Below are positions 11,374-23,050 of a stretch of DNA of 64,000 nt, in pieces (within the stretch, counting starts at the first letter, position 1; every line of letters begins with the position of its first letter). Source of the stretch: Tetrapyrgos nigripes (taxonomy: Eukaryota > Basidiomycota > Agaricomycetes > Agaricales > Campanellaceae). The stretch covers positions 496,001-560,000 of the forward strand of contig JAACJM010000011.1 in the NCBI GenBank assembly GCA_013368315.1, given 5' to 3'. Position numbers and translations under genes: made by a program. The notes below the pieces were generated by a model that did not search any database, was not told the DNA's origin, and saw only the letters and a program-made list of their open reading frames with translations.

Positions 11374-13427
11374 TAGCATTGTACACTATCTGTAGTTCAT
11401 AAATATACATCTTTCTTCTACTATGCCAGATTATGAGACCAGTAATACGCAACCAGTAGGTTCCAATCCCTAGGGTCCTAGCCATACCATTGGTTATCAC
11501 GGCTGTCACATGCAATAACCCCCGTCATCCGTTATATCCAACTCTCATTGTGATGAACCATGACCACGCATGAAGGGGGGTGGTCAACCCCCATACACCT
11601 GATATATCTTGCGACCAACTCAAGCTACGATGACGAATGTTTACAATGGATGACGGGTGTTATAGGTATGATATATCGTTGGGGACCTTTTGGTGATGGA
11701 TTACTCCCGGTCTCTTCGCGAAATCAACGCCGTTCACCCCAGCCAATACACGGGCTGTGCCAGATGCGACAATACAGCCGTTGGTCCCTGCCCTGACAAC
11801 TATAGTCCCGGTCTCTGTCCTTATCACTTGGTGGATACGCAAAGAGCGCAGATGGCAGTGGCAGAGCGATACGCTAAGGGAATGCAACGGTAAAGTGTTG
11901 GCATATTCGTGTCTCTTTTGTGTATCAGGTGGTGTGATCTTTTATGTACTGCATGTAAACCGATATTTGTATGGTTCTTGATATACAGACTCGCTTTGGC
12001 GTTTAGGCTTTTATAAAAACGGAGATCACGGCGATACTAAACCAGCTCTTTCTTGGCACCTCAACAGCCACACAACCAATAACTGTAAAGTTGTAACACC
12101 ATGCAATCACGACCTCATCAGTATTTTCTCCAGGCGTATGGAGCGCATGAGCGCGTATGGGGCCATACAGCCATGCGGCCGCCATCCATGTATGGGAATT
12201 GGGGGGCACGCGTAAGTCCCATACACATGTATGGCGTCGGCTAATCTGCCCCATATGCCCCATGCACCTCAAATTGCCTGCTTTTTGCGTCGTCCATACA
12301 CCTCCATACATGCCATACACCTCACAGATGTCAACAAATTAGGCATGAAAAACAATATCCATATTATCAGATTCTATCTAGTATCTAGTACAGCATGTAG
12401 GAGAATATAATTAATATGCTACATATGAGAAAAGAGGAAGATGAGGACAAGCACTAATCCCAATGAAAGGATTGTAAGGATGATATAGGTATACATTGAG
12501 AAGGCAGTTTACAACAAAGAGAGGACTTACCGAGACTGAACCACACTCAACGAAGAACGATACAGAGGATCCTGGATAACAGCAATAGAAATCAGTCAAG
12601 GATATGCATCGAAAAAAGCGAATGTACCATACTCACCTCATTCCACTTCCCGAAATCCAATCAACTCTTGCTCTCGAAGCTAGCCCATGACACTACAAGA
12701 CCTAGCCAAAGCGAACAGTGAAACAGATGTCAGTACCTGTTCATTGCAGAGCTAGTTACGAGGCCCTTTAGGGTCTCGTTCTTATAATCTGACGCTTCCG
12801 CGTGTGGCTATGCAATTTGGATATATGATTTTCTTACTAATTTCCGGCTCGGCTTCCGATAGAATGCCTACCGGACAGCGCTCGTTTAGCGCTTGCTACT
12901 CAATCTGTATTTACCGGCATCGGATCTATACTACCGGCGGTGTTTGCCGTCAGACCATGTGCCTGGCGTCCTTGACAACCGCTCTTGTCTTCTACCATCA
13001 TCATCCTCGCATCGATGAAGCTCGACGTACTATTCCCACTATGTGTCATCTCCGCGCCATTTTCTGTGTGCTGCTCTACCCTGGAGCCAGCATCTTTACC
13101 GCAACCTCGAAGTTTGTTTCCACTTCCTGTCAATTAGTCACATACATAATGACCTCCGTCTGGATATAGGTGTTGACTTTCCGTTGATGTTTTATAATGA
13201 GTATAAGGTCTGTAGCTTGCTTCGTTTCTTAGTTTCGTTAGCTCAATCCACGGCAGTCTCTGTCTTGTTACCAAAATCTCCCGTCTGTTGAGTGGGATAG
13301 TTGTATTAAGAGTCATGAGTGCATATATCAGTATTATTTTCATCGCTCGAGTCTAACATCACCGCCGGTTTTTGCTCGTCCATCATCACTGTCCTATCTC
13401 TATCTCCACATATACCTCTCCTCTGCG
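11374..13427. other. Intergenic tract, no supported gene
   Basis: Only short, unspliced frames. One 67-codon frame at 11690-11893 contains GCARCDNTAVGPCPDNYSPG and looks protein-like (paired cysteines), but has no support beyond that. At 12110-12320 there is a cluster of CCATACA/TGTATGG words in both orientations. A similar cluster is at 21625-21735, so this may be a diverged inverted-repeat element. At 12745-12790, GTTACGAGGCCCTTTAGG resembles the end of the dispersed repeat that splits the CDF gene at 35.9 kb. Confidence 0.4.
12110..12320. repeat. Cluster of CCATACA / TGTATGG words
   Basis: At least eight CCATACA or TGTATGG heptamers within about 200 bp, in both orientations, interspersed with GGGGC/GCCCC. 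The same words cluster at 21625-21735. No clear ends or target duplication were found. Confidence 0.4.
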
Positions 13428-13433
13428 GTGTGC

Positions 13434-14042
13434 CCACGTTTGCCGTCGTATTACCGCCCCCCGCCGCTGATGCACTGCCGTTTCATCACCGGTATTCTTT
13501 TGCCGACTGCACCACCTCATTCAACGCTATACTGTATTCGATGTCATCTTGTCGCAACCATGCCCCTCCCGGACTCAAGCTCTTCACATACATCCGACTT
13601 CAACTCTCTCCTGGAAATTGATTTATGTGCTGCGTCGGAAATTGATTTACATTCTCCAAAGGAAATTGATTTACGTGCCGCGTCGGAAATTGATTTATCT
13701 TCTCCAGGGGAAATTGATATACATGTTCTCCTGGAAACTGAATCTGAAAATACACAATCTGAAGGTTTAGTGCTAAGCAGTCAAATGTTTCAGTATACTC
13801 AAACCCTGAGACATTCGATTTCACGCCCCGTCTTGAAAGCAGGTTACATTTTGTTCAAACCAGTTCATGCTACTGTAGGTGAGATTGTCCGCTGTGCAAC
13901 CAGCATTACACATAAGAACAGTGTTTATCTTTTAAACCATATGTTGCACAATCTGCGAAAAGTTCTCTCAGATTCCGAAAGTCCGTTACTACATCTACTG
14001 AAGGATCAAACATCATGTCACTGCCGTATTTTGTTGATATAG
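13434..14042 (+). CDS. Upstream frame of the Helitron with an eight-residue EIDL repeat
   Basis: An open frame of about 200 codons overlaps the start of the next Helitron frame by 28 bp. Its middle contains five 8-residue repeats beginning EIDL or EIDI (EIDLCAAS, EIDLHSPK, EIDLRAAS, EIDLSSPG, EIDIHVLL). Fungal Helitron proteins often have a poorly conserved N-terminal part before the zinc-finger and Rep regions. This frame may be that part, separated from the rest by a one-base shift near 14015-14042. No catalytic motif is visible here. The true start is unknown. Confidence 0.4.
   Translation, partial: PRLPSYYRPPPLMHCRFITGILLPTAPPHSTLYCIRCHLVATMPLPDSSSSHTSDFNSLLEIDLCAASEIDLHSPKEIDLRAASEIDLSSPGEIDIHVLLETESENTQSEGLVLSSQMFQYTQTLRHSISRPVLKAGYILFKPVHATVGEIVRCATSITHKNSVYLLNHMLHNLRKVLSDSESPLLHLLKDQTSCHCRILLI
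13614..13733 (+). repeat. 24-bp tandem repeat x 5 (coding for EIDL octapeptides)
   Basis: Five copies of GAAATTGATTTA plus 12 bp. Two second-half types alternate: a GTGCYGCGTCG type and a TCTCCAR type. A partial sixth unit (GAAACTGAATCT) follows. Confidence 0.85.
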
Positions 14043-17000
14043 CCACAGAAGTCCAGATAACCAGTCTATGGATGCTTCGCGGCACCATGTACCGGCACGA
14101 TTTCAACGCACATCTAAATTCCCTTATTATTAACGGCTTTCATCGTATATATCACCTGAAATTCCTTACTATCTGGCAGTCTTTACACAGAGAGCTTACT
14201 GCAGCAGATGTGATGAGAGATGTCATATTTCCCCTTTCAAATATAAGCATAAATATCATACGCAATAGCGTTGACATTGTGGTGAATTTCGCTGAGGTCA
14301 AGACTTGCACTTACCAGACTATCACCCTCTCAAATTTGATACACTTCTTCAGTCCGATTATATTGCTTAATTGTGAAACCAACCTGGGTCACTACGAGTG
14401 TCCAGATTCACCTCACTTTTGCCTATTAGGTGGAGGACATACTCCTGAAAAAACATGTAATTATTATCAACTACAAGATTACCTGATAATTCAATCTTCA
14501 ATTTTGAATCCAGCGTCGGTGCTTTACCGCTTCAAAGAACTGATGAAAACTAATCCACTGACAACAGCTCATCCCGGTCTTTTGTATACTCAAATGCCGT
14601 TCTCTGTGCTATACCCCATGCTGAAAAAGATCCCTTTACAAATGCTGGCAAGATCTCATAAGATCAAGCTAGCGCATAATGTTGCTCTGGGCCAGATTGA
14701 AGCTCTGTGTCATAGTCATATATGCACAGATTCATGCGAAAGCTTGATATCCATATTTGAGCCTTTAGACAACGTTCAAATACAAAGTGCCACATTTCCT
14801 CCAAAACCACTCGGTGACAACCTTATTGAAAGAATTATAAAGGATTGGACCCAAGAATTCTTACCTGGAAGTGTTGAAGAGGCAGGTTGTGGTGTATGCG
14901 GACAACTTAAACATGCCTCTGAATTGACGCCCATCAAAAGTGTTAACGGTTTTTTACACGTGCTTTCTGTGCCTGGGATAACTCGACTGGAGCGTAGAAC
15001 TGCAAGCGAAAGAATTAAAGAAGATGACGGTCCTGTACTTGACAAAGCCTGTAGCAAAGTTTGTGTTGAATGTCGGCGTTCATTGATCCAGGGTAAGATT
15101 CCACGAATATCACTGGCACGAGGATTGTGGCTTGGAGATATCCCTCCTGAATTACAACAACTGAACTTGTAGAACGATTATTGATACAAAAAATCAGAAC
15201 AAACTGCTGCTTTGTAAAGGTTTCGTCTGGCATGCGCAAAATGATATCTCATGTCATAGCCTTTGATTCCCCTGTTGCAAAGGTTTATGATACTTTGCCA
15301 CCACCTCCAGAGGACTTAGATGAAGTACTTGCAATTATGTTTACTGGACCATGCAAACCAACTGAAAAAGATTTTCAAAGAACCCCAATGTTAATTCGGC
15401 GAAAATATGTCTATGATGCTTTGACATGGCTAAAATTAAATCACCCTGCCTATCAAGAATTGAACATCTCAACGGCTAACTTGAACAAGTATTCTGAAAA
15501 GACACCTTATGTGTCAGTAGAGTATAAGCCATCAACTTCAGAGGGAAACAGAGTACCAGAAGGAACCAGTGTGCATGATAATGAGCCTGAGATCGGAACT
15601 GAAGATGGAGAAGTTCCATTTGTGGTTCATGGAATTACAGGTGAACGTCTTCAAAATGAAACTGCGGAGTCTCAAAAAGCAAAAGCACTGGCTCACTTAA
15701 ACTCTCAGGGAAAGTTTCTTGCTGTTGGACATAGCAAAGATAGTTCAACTATCTTCAAAAATCCAGAGTTATATCCATCCATTTTTCCATGGTTATTTCC
15801 ATATGGCTTAGGAGGCTTGGGAATGAATGATATTCCACGATTTAGTGAAAAGGCTCACAAGAAATTTCTGCTGAATTATCATGACAAGCGCTTTCAAACC
15901 GATATCACTTTTCCATTTGTTGCATTCAGCCATGAGCAAATAAAGGCCACAACTCACAACGGCTTTGCAATGACTGAACTCCAGTCTTTTCCTGTGATCG
16001 CTGATCGAATCCTTGGTGTTGATCATACAGTACTTACAAATATTATCAACAGGCTTGAACAAGGAGAGATTGTACATCCTAAAACTGAAGCTGAAAAGAC
16101 ATGTTTTTCAATAATACAGGATCTAGATCATGTTGGTGGAGGTGTGAAAGGTTCAATGACTAGTAAGAAGTATCTCCGAAATGAACTATGGTCATTGATC
16201 TCTTATCTAGGTGCTCCATCATGGTACATCACATTTGCTCCTTCAGACACAACACATCCACTATGTTTATACTATGCAGGAAGCAATGAAAAATTTGAAC
16301 CATATCTTAATATTCCTGATGATGAAAGAACAAGGCAGGTGATCAGGAACCCAGTGTCTGGTGCTAAATTTTTTGACTTCATGGTAGAAATGTTTATTAA
16401 GGCCATCTTAGGAGTAGACAGTGATCATGATGGTGTGTTTGGTAAGACAAGTGCATATTATGGTACTGTTGAACAGCAAGGCAGACTAACTCTTCACCTT
16501 CATCTGCTTCTCTGGATTGCTTCAGCAAAGTCACCACAAGAAATAAGAGATGCTATTTTGGATCCAAATAGTGATTTTCAAAAAAGAATTGTAGAGTATC
16601 TCGAAAAAGCTCACACTGGTAATTTCATGACAGGGAACCAGGAACAAGTTGAGGAGCAATTGAAATTTAGGTCTCAATCTGAGGGCTATACTAACCCATT
16701 ATACACATTACCATCTCAACCACCACAGCATCTCAATAGTGAGAGATGTTTGGCCTCTGATTTGTGGTGGAGTAACTACAAAGAAGAAATTGATGATATT
16801 GTCTCTCGAACACATATTCATACATGCAAGTCAACTATAGGTAAGGATGGCAAGCAAAAGAAAAACAAAGATTATTATGGCTGTCTTGACAATAAGTATG
16901 GCACATGCAGTGCAAGGTTTCCCAGTCAGACTGTAGAAAGGACTCAAGTAGATCAAGAAACAGGTTACCTCAGAATGCAAAAGTCAGAACCATTGATTAA

Positions 17001-20000
17001 TACTTACAATCCTATGTTGACGTATCTCCTGAGATGTAACTCTGATGTTACGTCACTTCTATCTGGAACAGCAATTAAAGCTGTTGTGTTCTATGTGTCT
17101 AATTATATTACTAAATGGAGCTTGAATACTCATGTCATTTTTGATGTGATTAAATCTGTTCTAGTGCGAAATTCTGAGATGCTAGGAGGCAATTTAAGTA
17201 GACAGGAAAAAGTGAGAAAACTTGTAACACAAATGGTCAATTTGTTATCAGTAAAAATGGAGCTTGAAGCACCTATGATCTGTATGTATCTATTAGATAA
17301 TCCAGACCATTATACCAGCCATAAGTTTAAAGCATTCTATTGGTTGTGAATGAGGTTCAAAAGCATTGGGATCAATCTGAAAATGAATCAACTCCAAAGC
17401 AGAAGGTAATCATTCTCAAAAAACACAATGGAGTGATTGCACTATCTCAAGTATATGATTATATATATAGACCATCACACTTAGAAGATATGTGCCTATA
17501 TGACTGGATTCAATTATGTGAGAGAGTTAAAGCTCCAAAGAAATCTCAAACTAAACTTACCACAGAGCCTGTAGCAGAACAGTATGATGCAAATGAGCTG
17601 TTTGAAGCAGAAACTACACTATCTGACTCTGACCTCGATGATATTGAATCTGATACTGAGGCTGAGCTGCAGGAGAATGAGTATTCGCAGTGTCCTAAAC
17701 CACTTGAAAGAGCAGATTTACCAAAGAACATGTTTCCGTTTCTTGCTGGTCATCCCTTGGCTGACTCTCGTGTATTGAAAGTTGCATCTGAAAGGCAACG
17801 ACTTGTACCCAATTTTATAGGAGGAGTACTTCCTAGAGCTGATTGTGGTAGTCGTGAATATTACTGCTGTGTTATGCTGACATTTTTCAAACCTTGGCGC
17901 AGTGGTGAAAGTCTCAAGGACATGGATCAATCATGGGACAGTACTTTTGAGAACTTTGAATTTTCTCCACGTCAAAAAGAGGTATCAAAAAACTTTCAAG
18001 TTCGTTATGAATGCTTAGATGCAAGGGATGACTATAATGCCCAACGAAAAACAATGAGTGGGGATACTGATAATATTCATATCCCAGAGTATGATGATGG
18101 ACTTGATTGTGATATTCTGGATGTGTCAGCTGATCCCTTAATAAATGGAGAAAGTGGACCTCTGGAGAAGCGCAGGCAAGAGCATATGAATGAAATGAAA
18201 GATATGTTGACAGGGATGGGATGGAACGAAACCTTGCATGATCGTAGGCTTCATATTCCAGCAGAATTCAATCCTGAGACTGACAGAAGTGCACATTCTT
18301 GGCGGCTTCAAATAAATAAAATGAGACAAGCTATTCTTGATGAAAGACATAAACCAAAAAATAGCTCAAACAACAACAGTAAATTTCCTAATAAATTTCC
18401 CAACCAAGTAGAGATACTAGACAAAACTGCCTTTGAGAAAAATACAAGAAAAGGTCAAACTCAGGATCTTATAGATCAAATAGCACGTGAATTTCAATTT
18501 GAGAATAATATAGAACAAGACAGAGCATTCAGAATCATAGCAAATCATGCAGTCAGTCCATGTCCTCAACAGTTAAAGATGTACATTGGTGGAATGGGTG
18601 GTACAGGCAAATCAACTGTATTACGAGCATTGCGTAAGTTCTTTGCAGAAAGAAACGAAAGTTATCGTATGCTAGTTGTTGCACCCACTGGAAACGCTGC
18701 AGCCTTGTTAGCAGGCTCAACATATCACTATATGTTTGGAATCAACTCAAAATCCGAAGGTGAATTCCATTCGACATCTATGTCACAAATCTGTTCACGT
18801 TAGAAGGTGTGAATTACATTTTTCTTGATGAGGTTTCCATGTTATCATGCAAAGATATGTATAAGATTAGTGCAAAATTGGCAACAGCTCTAAACTTGGC
18901 TCACCTTCCATTTGGTGGAATGAATATGATCTTTGCAGGTGATTTCAGTCAACTTCCTCCTGCGATTGGTGGTGAAGGTGTGGCTTTGTATAGTCATTCC
19001 ATTGGTTCTTCACCCAAATCAAAGTCTGATCAAGAAAGCTCAATAGGACAGCATTTATGGCACCAGATAACTACAGTTGTTATGCTGAGAAAAAACATGT
19101 GACAGACTCAGACATCAGACAGAGATACCATGTACAGAACAGCATTGGAGAACATGAGGTATAGGTCATGTACACCTCAAGACACTACATTTTTGCGTAG
19201 CTTGATTGCAAGTCCCCATAACTCAATGAAATCACTTAGAGAAGAAAATTTCCGGAATACTCCAATAATTCTTACTTATAACAAGCACAAGGATGTTGTC
19301 AGCAGACTAGGCACTGAGAGATTTGCTGCTGAGACTGGACAGAAATTGACATCATTCTATTCTGAGGATGAGCATATTGTTCTTGATGACATTCCAGAGC
19401 ATGAAAAACAATCCAGGAAATGATGCAAGTCAAGGAAGTTTAAGGTGAATAATAGCATTCAAAATCAATTGTGGAATCAGCCACACTCCTATAGTGATAA
19501 ACAAACTCCTGGTAGATTGGATTTATGTCTTGGAATGCCCGTGATGATCAGATTTAATAGTGCAACTGAGTTATGCATCACTAAAGGACAAGAAGGCCAT
19601 GTACATGGTTGGAAATCAAAAAAGGGAAACATGGCAAGCCTGTATTAGATGTTTTATTTATTAAACTTCATAACCCACCTAAACCTCCATCTCCAATTCA
19701 GTTTGATGGTTTACAAGAGAATGTTGTACCCATTACAAGAAATACTGTCCGAATTGAGTGTAAACTAGCAGATGGTTCTGAAATTACTATTTCACGCCAA
19801 CAAGTTGAAGTTCTCCCAAACTTTGCTATGACTGATTTTGCCTCCCAAGGAAAAACTAGAGACTGGAATGTTGTAGACATCAATAATAGCAAAGATTTCA
19901 GAGCTATCTATACTGCACTATCACGAAGTGCCTGTGCTAATCAAACACTGATTCTTCAAGGTTTTAATACAAGTTTACTGACAGGTGGTCTGAGGAATAA

Positions 20001-21213
20001 GGGAGGATATAGACAAGAATTGAGAGAATTAGAGATTTTGGATGAAATAACAAGACTAACATACTCAAGTCAGCTACCAGTCTCTGTCGTTGGTGATCGC
20101 CGTTCAAGTCTAATTAAGTCATTCAGAAATTGGAAAGGCCCAAACTTTGTCCCTTCTAATGTACATGAGTCAATTCAATGGAATGAAGCTGACCCACTCC
20201 CCGACACATCAGAGCCTGCAGAAACATGGCACATTATTGAAGATGACAAATCACCTCAGAAACAAAAAGGAAGACAAATAAAGGGAAATTTCAAACCAGC
20301 ACAAGGAGCAGCAGAACAACCATTACAGTCAACTCTGAAAAGAAAAGACAGCAGCCAAGAAAGAAATGAGAGCTTTTCGGCCAAGAAACTTAAAAGCCAA
20401 CATGTTTCATTGTTGATCCCTAGTACTGTTGGACATCATGCCTTTCTGGATTGGGATAATAACAGCTGTGCTTATGACTCAGCCATCATGCTTCTCTATC
20501 ATTTGTACTCCTACTATTACTTGAAGTTTACAAATGAATTAATTCATTTTATCCAGATTCCAATGACAGAATTGCTACATGCTTTTCGATCTCAAGTATT
20601 AGATCTGACCCAACCTAGAGAACGACTAAGACATAGTTTGCATCACATCAGTCCAACAACTTTCTCTTATGGCATGTACACAGATGTCCGGGAAGTGCTA
20701 TATAATCTAACACAATCTGATTCTGCCTTCAGGAGAAAAAAAGTCGTCTGTGATAATGGCCATGTTCATAAACCATGGAAAAACAGTACAAGTTTGCTTC
20801 TTGACTGTACAACTCGTACATATCCCTCAATTCAAGCATGGATCAATAATTATGTAGAGCCTTTTTCGTTCAAATGCCGAATGTGCTATTCAGATCTCTT
20901 CATGGTTTATGAATTTCTTAGATTTCCTGAATTCTTCTTGATATCTATTCCAGGAGAGTCATCAATGCAGATTGAAAAGGTCATAAATTTAACGGTAAAT
21001 CAAGAACAAAAAAGTTACAGTCTCAAAGCAATAATCTATTTCGGAGCTAGTCACTTCATTCTCAGGATTCTGTCCAATGAAGAAGATTGGATATACGATG
21101 GCATCAAGTATGGTTTACCACAACGATCCAATATTGAAGATACTGAGGATGCGTCAATGAATTACTTTCAAGACAAAAAGGCAGCACTCGCACTTTATGT
21201 AACTTCTATCTAG
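14015..21213 (+). pseudogene. Helitron Rep-helicase (RepHel), interrupted by single-base shifts and stops
   Basis: Collinear pieces of one rolling-circle transposase. 14015-15172 carries a cysteine-rich region (GCGVCGQLKHA, CSKVCVECRRS). 15181-17349 holds the Helitron Rep: RLTLHLHLLLWI (HUH, about 16494-16505) and FYVSNYITKW with the two tyrosines (about 17090-17115). 17340-18803 leads into the Pif1-like helicase Walker A (GGMGGTGKSTV, about 18589). 18809-19102 has IFLDEVSML (Walker B) and AGDFSQLPP. 19130-19648 and 19609-20100 hold later motifs (CLGMPVMIR, TKGQEG, IYTALSRS). Breaks: apparent one-base losses near 15168, 17345, 18801 and 19612, TGA at 19100 (from CGA) and TGA near 19421. A protease-like domain follows the helicase. 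The Helitron termini (5' TC, 3' hairpin-CTRR) were not located with confidence. Confidence 0.9.
20400..21213 (+). other. C-terminal USP-like cysteine-protease domain fused to the Helitron helicase
   Basis: After a basic linker, about 270 residues show the layout of a ubiquitin-specific-protease-like fold. There is a Cys box DWDNNSCAYDSAIMLL (Cys codon 20467-20469). A possible zinc site follows (CDNGHVH, then FKCRMC), then a hydrophobic strand FPEFFLISIP. Next come YSLKAIIYFGASHFILRI (His codon 21052-21054) and WIYDG (Asp codon 21097-21099). The Cys...His...Asp order and spacing fit a papain-like/USP protease. This part of the frame has no stop. The fold assignment is by motif only and needs a structure comparison. 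OTU-type proteases are known in some Helitrons; this one looks different. Confidence 0.55.
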
Positions 21214-22413
21214 CTATGAGTATATACAAATAATAACTCTTTATGGAAATGTACTACTTGGCAAATATGGGCCTCGTTATTGCCACGCGAAGCGGTGGCC
21301 CACAAGGACTTCATCAGATACTTACCGGGAAAATATCTGTCACTGATGCGCTGCCGCTCGGAGTCTGCAATGACAAGCTCGGTGTAAACACTTACCTGTG
21401 ATAGAGTAGCAGTGCAGGTAAATGTGGGCAGGCAGAAAAAGAGGGAGGGAATGGAGGGAACGCGAGGTAGAGACGTTAGTGGACGGTGACGTGGTGGTTG
21501 AGAGTAAGGCAGACGCAAAAACTTGAAAAAGCAAATCAACAGAAGTTCTTTCAAACTCCGCTTCAACCGTTCACATGACCGCGACCTTGGTCCCGGAACC
21601 TCAGGCACCACTCGCTAAACTCTTCTGTATGGGAGTGTACGGAGATTTAGCAGAGTGTATGGGGCGGATCAGAAAAATTTTGTATGGGCATGTATGGCAT
21701 GCATGGCTGCTATGCGCCCATGCACCCATAAATTTGGGAAATTACTGATGCTCATCAAGAGCCAGCCGCATCACTGTCTCGTCACCATCCCTCGTTTTTG
21801 TCTGTATCATGTTGTAGCCATCCAACTTCGCCAAGCTGAGATGTGCCTCAAGGAAGAGAAGAAGAGGAGTCCCAAGTAGTAGCGTACTATACTGTCTTGA
21901 CGTTGTGTAACCTCCAATTTCCAAAAATGTGTTGATGAAATATATTTATAGCTGAATTGTGTCATCTTGGTTCTTTAATTGAAATACTTGGATCTCGGAT
22001 TTATCGGCCATCTAGAGGACTTTGCTAAATCTTACCTATTCTTACCCCCTACCTTTCGTTCAAAGAGTTGAGACAAGACAATCTCCTAGGCATCCTGGAT
22101 TTTGGAAGATAGCCTCCCAAAGAGGATGGGACTGGTGTCAGCCAGATGTAGTTGGTGAGGAAGGATGAGCTATTCTAGGCGAAACTGGTTCCTGACTGAT
22201 CAGGTCCTGTTCAGTTGCCATAGGCTGCCATGCCTTTTTGATTAAACTTCTATGTGCCCGTTCCGACAAGATCCCTTTCGAGCTCAACCAGAAAGACTTG
22301 AGGAGAGTGAGTTACGAGTAGAGCATACAGCTAAAACACCACTTGATTAAGGGGGCTACGCAATTGATAATACAAGAACAATACTAAACTAAGCAGAAGA
22401 ACTCGATATGTCG
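21214..22413. other. Intergenic, no supported gene
   Basis: It contains the 3' flank of the Helitron, a copy of the GCCACGCGAAGCGGTGG repeat at 21274-21307, and a TGTATGG-rich cluster at 21625-21735. The remaining sequence has only short frames without splice support. Confidence 0.4.
21274..21307 (+). repeat. Dispersed repeat end: GGGCCTCGTTATTGCCACGC motif, copy 1
   Basis: GGGCCTCGTTATTGCCACGC continuing with GAAGCGGTGGCCCA. Close relatives sit at 36578-36627 and 49265-49312, where the match continues into TTTTACCCCAGTT. In the CDF gene this motif is the right end of an insertion, so it probably marks the end of a repeat family. Confidence 0.55.
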
Positions 22414-23050
22414 TTAGTTGGGCGAAGCTTTGACAGACGATACAATTGGAAGGCCATTGTCCTTGGAGTCTGAAGGCACGTTTACAAATTTGCTAGGCCA
22501 CCGACGTTGACGCGGCGGATCATATAGCTCTTTTGGAGGTGGGGTGTAGTGTCGATAATTATAGGCCTGTGGGATACTCAGCGTAGATGGTCTGTTCATA
22601 CTGGGAGGAGTGTAGGATGATAGGGGAGATGAGAAAGGGAGTGGGCTCTTGGGATGAAGATGTGTGTAGAACGACGAGGTAAAGTAGTCGGAGGGTGGTG
22701 AGGATGGTGGGAGAGAGCTTTCATGGCTAGGAGAAGGTGGCTCTGGAGGTGGAGAGGTCCTCCAGTCAGGTGGGAGACTGCAAAGACGACTGAACAAATA
22801 TGTATAATCGTCAAATTGTTGCATCTTACCTTTTCTTCCTTTGCTGGGGCATTTTTTCTTGCTGCAGCTGCTTTTTACGAATCTGGCGAAGCACTTTTCC
22901 ACGTCTATGTGAAGGTAATGAGCCTGAGACTTGAGATGAAGAGAAAAGCAAAATCTACCGTTCGTAGTAGTTGTGAGCAGCTCTTTTGCGAGCTTCTTTT
23001 TTCTCTGCAGCGTTTTGATATTTTGAAGGTTGACCACGGCGTTTGATCAT
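22414..23050 (-). CDS. Hypothetical 180-aa protein with basic N-terminal helix and Pro/Ser-rich tail
   Basis: Three exons on the minus strand (23050-22959, 22904-22830, 22789-22414) join in frame across 54-bp and 40-bp GT-AG introns. The N-terminus MIKRRGQPSKYQNAAEKKEA continues RKRAAHNYYER, and exon 2 adds RQIRKKQLQQEKMPQQRKKR. The result is a highly basic, helix-prone stretch like the AT-hook/bZIP-type basic region of several small agaric proteins. Exon 3 is rich in Pro and Ser (PPPEPPSPSHESSLPPSS). A nuclear or DNA-binding role is plausible but unproven. No transmembrane or secretion signal. The reading frame is intact. Confidence 0.6.

Noticed and set aside
12804..13169. 121-codon plus-strand frame
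   Set aside because: No domain, no splice context, and an overlapping antisense frame of similar length. Likely chance.
21274..21307. 3' hairpin and end of the Helitron
   Set aside because: The GCCACGCGAAGCGGTGG hairpin lies just after the gene, but the same motif occurs at unrelated loci and no CTRR end follows at the expected distance.
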